Assembly (NCBI GenBank): GCA_949283445.1
Contig: CASDTD010000157.1
Span: 1-14,219, forward strand
Reading direction: 5' to 3'
From: an uncultured Coriobacteriia bacterium
GTDB taxonomy: Bacteria; Actinomycetota; Coriobacteriia; Coriobacteriales; QAMH01
Length of the DNA: 14,219 nt
Each line of letters starts with the position of its first letter. The stretch's first letter is position 1. The notes beneath the pieces were generated by a model. It worked only from the letters and a program-made list of their open reading frames with translations, was not told the origin of the DNA and did no database searches. Positions 12,385-14,219 of this stretch are shown here, one piece after another. Made by a program: the position numbers and the translations under genes.

Positions 12385-14219
12385 CTATTCTCCCTCCCCG
12401 ACTCGGTAAACCTTGCACAGCATGGACTTGTAGTTCGCTCCGAAGCCGGACTTGCCGGGCAGGTAGGAGTTGAGAAGCTTGTTCACGTTCAGGTCGAGCA
12501 TGCCGTACAGGCCGTCCTTCTCCTCGGCGGGCGCCTCGGGGAACCACCAGGCGTGATCGGACATGAGCACGCGCTCGTCGATGCCCTCGGTGAGCTGCAC
12601 GACGCGCTTGCAGCGACCGCGCTGGTTCTCCAGCCAGACCCACTCGCCATCCTTGATGCCCAGCTTCTCGGCAGCCGCCGGGTTCATCTCGACGATGGGC
12701 CAGGGACGCTGCGCCCTCAGGTGCGGCACCTGACGATGCTCGGAATGGAACATGAACCAGTTACGCGCGCCCGTGGTGAGCACGAACGGATACTCCTCGT
12801 ACAGGTCCGGCGTGGCAACCGGGCTCTCCGTCGGCTCCTCGAAATAGGGCAGAGGCGAAAGACCCGCGCCGTTGTAGAAGGTCGACCACAGCTCGATGCG
12901 GCCGGTGGGCGTGTTGAAGCCGACCTCGCCGTCGGGGCGCAGCAGCCCCTTCTCGTGGCGGTGGTACTCGAAGGGAATGTAGGCCGGGGCCACCTGCTGC
13001 AGCTCTTCGAAGGTGTAGCCGGTGCACTCGATGACGTAGGAGAACATCTCCTTGACGTCGGCCCACGGCCACGCTTCGGGGTTGAAGCGCCTGCCCAGCT
13101 CGAGATTGATCTGCATGTCGGACTTGGTCTCGCCCACCTGGCAGACCTTGTTGATGGTCTCGCCACGCTGCGCGCCATCGCCGATGCGGATGCCGTCGCG
13201 CTCGGGATAGGTGCATGCCGGCAGGAACACGTCTGCCAGAGCCATCATGGTCGGCGTCATGAAGATATCGACGCCGGCGATGAAGTCGCACGTGCGCCAG
13301 GCAGCCATGCTGCGCTCGGGGTCAGGCGAGGTGCAGGTGAGGAAGTTGGTGGTCTGCAGCCACGCGCCGTGAATCTTGTAGGGCTCTTCGGTCTCGAGCG
13401 TCTTGATGACCTCGTCGGTGGAGGCGACCTGGAAGCCGTAGCTCAGAAGCGAGTACTTGTCCAGACCGATGCGGTGCGCACTCATCTCCTCGGTGATGAG
13501 GTCTTGGCCGAAGCCGCCGGAGTAGGCGAGGATCTCGGGCGGGACGATCATGCAGCCCGGCTTCTCGCAGAAGCCCATGATCTGCCACAGGGCGCTGATG
13601 GCCTGGGCGGCGGGCAGCGATTCCTTGGTCGTGTCGACGGCAAGGCCCCACTGCATGATGCCGTTTTTCGCATTGGCCCATGCCCGGGCAGCGGCGACGA
13701 TCTTCTCCTCCTCGATCCAGGTGATCTCGGCGGCCTTGCTGGCGGGATACTCCTCTGCGGCCTTGGCGAGCTCTTCGAAGCCGTAGGTCCAACGCTCGAC
13801 GAACTCGTGGTCGTAGAGGTCCTCGCTGATGATGACGTTGAGCATGCCCAGCGCCAGCGCCGCATCGGTGCCGGGGCGCACCTGCAGCCAGTACTCGGCC
13901 TTGGAGGCGAGCCAGGTCAGGCGCGGATCGACCACGATGAGCTTGGAACCGCGCTTCATGACGTCGACCATCCAGTGGCCGTAGAAACCGTCGGAGTTCG
14001 CGATGAGCGGATTGTTGCCCCAGACCATGATGTACTCGGCGGGCTCCCACTCGGGGTTGTCGTAGCGGTCTGCGAATTCCTGGGAGAAGTCGCCCACCCA
14101 GAAGTTACCGGTCGTCGCGGCGCAACCGGCAACGCGCGGCAGGTAGCAGGCCATACCGGACATGTTGAACATGTAGTTGGGGCTGCCGTACGACCAGGCC
14201 AGGCGCGTGATCCACGCGG
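12385..14219 (-). CDS. Molybdopterin oxidoreductase catalytic subunit (partial, 5' end beyond window)
   Basis: The last 610 residues of a DMSO-reductase-superfamily enzyme; the frame runs open through the right edge, so the N terminus, any Tat signal and any N-terminal Fe-S site are outside. The first visible residues read WSYGSPNYMFNMSGMACYLP; the phrase ACYLPRVAG aligns with the formate dehydrogenase segment around its Mo-ligating selenocysteine (UHGPSVAG), so the Cys encoded at 14146-14148 is the likely metal ligand. NNPLIANSDG and DPRLTWLASKA are typical pterin-binding segments; the last 120 residues (from TTGARNWFMFHSEHRQ) are the molybdopterin-dinucleotide-binding domain. The partner is the short ferredoxin 2 nt downstream. 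Eggerthellaceae carry many such enzymes, including catechol dehydroxylases related to acetylene hydratase and pyrogallol transhydroxylase. I think it belongs near that group, but no substrate can be assigned. Confidence 0.9.
   Translation of the reverse strand, partial: AWITRLAWSYGSPNYMFNMSGMACYLPRVAGCAATTGNFWVGDFSQEFADRYDNPEWEPAEYIMVWGNNPLIANSDGFYGHWMVDVMKRGSKLIVVDPRLTWLASKAEYWLQVRPGTDAALALGMLNVIISEDLYDHEFVERWTYGFEELAKAAEEYPASKAAEITWIEEEKIVAAARAWANAKNGIMQWGLAVDTTKESLPAAQAISALWQIMGFCEKPGCMIVPPEILAYSGGFGQDLITEEMSAHRIGLDKYSLLSYGFQVASTDEVIKTLETEEPYKIHGAWLQTTNFLTCTSPDPERSMAAWRTCDFIAGVDIFMTPTMMALADVFLPACTYPERDGIRIGDGAQRGETINKVCQVGETKSDMQINLELGRRFNPEAWPWADVKEMFSYVIECTGYTFEELQQVAPAYIPFEYHRHEKGLLRPDGEVGFNTPTGRIELWSTFYNGAGLSPLPYFEEPTESPVATPDLYEEYPFVLTTGARNWFMFHSEHRQVPHLRAQRPWPIVEMNPAAAEKLGIKDGEWVWLENQRGRCKRVVQLTEGIDERVLMSDHAWWFPEAPAEEKDGLYGMLDLNVNKLLNSYLPGKSGFGANYKSMLCKVYRVGEGE

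Noticed and set aside
12383..12643. N-terminally extended version of the ferredoxin subunit (ATG at 12643)
   Set aside because: The extension lies in the end of the molybdoenzyme gene in another frame and reads as Arg-rich nonsense; the ATG at 12382 has a strong ribosome binding site.
1..14219. CRISPR array, tRNA, rRNA, insertion sequence or phage genes
   Set aside because: No regularly spaced identical repeats, no tRNA-like cloverleaf or rRNA signatures, and no transposase, integrase or phage structural proteins were seen.

Overview
The window is GC-rich, and every recognisable gene lies on the minus strand. The gene content (a two-gene molybdopterin oxidoreductase/4Fe-4S unit, a tmk-holB-ricT cluster, and a long-form hpf close to a structured RNA) points to an anaerobic actinobacterium, most likely class Coriobacteriia, family Eggerthellaceae (Eggerthella/Slackia/Gordonibacter-like). 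This placement is inferred from gene content and style, not from a marker-gene search.

Layout from right to left, the direction of transcription. (1) 14219-12044: the 3' part of a large molybdopterin oxidoreductase, cut by the window edge, followed 2 nt later by a short two-cluster ferredoxin subunit and a strong hairpin terminator at 11956-11987. (2) 11660-12043: about 385 nt without a gene, holding that terminator, short tandem and inverted repeats, and a candidate promoter and leader hairpin for tmk. (3) 11659-2740: seven tightly packed genes, tmk, holB, ricT-like, pncB, degV-like, a hydroxyisobutyrate-dehydrogenase-like gene and rlmKL. Four of the six junctions overlap or are separated by 2-3 nt. 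The other two gaps are 32 and 62 nt, so this is probably one operon mixing replication precursors, clamp loading, NAD salvage and 23S rRNA methylation. (4) 2725-2464: a densely structured RNA closed by a long helix, between rlmKL and a lipoprotein. (5) 2435-1551: an orphan solute-binding lipoprotein; 1477-899: long-form ribosome hibernation factor, then a terminator at 830-858. (6) 1-829: no credible gene. The left 240 nt are AT-rich with direct repeats. 282-742 is a mosaic of short repeats ending in two adjacent 69-bp palindromes of identical architecture, and a further hairpin lies at 755-793.

Most noteworthy: the structured RNA (a raiA-motif candidate because hpf/raiA lies downstream); an RlmKL whose RlmL half has lost the NPPY catalytic motif; a dehydrogenase-family protein lacking both characteristic lysines and carrying a Gly/Pro-rich tail; an Arg-rich tail on the RicT homologue; and the paired 69-bp palindromes.
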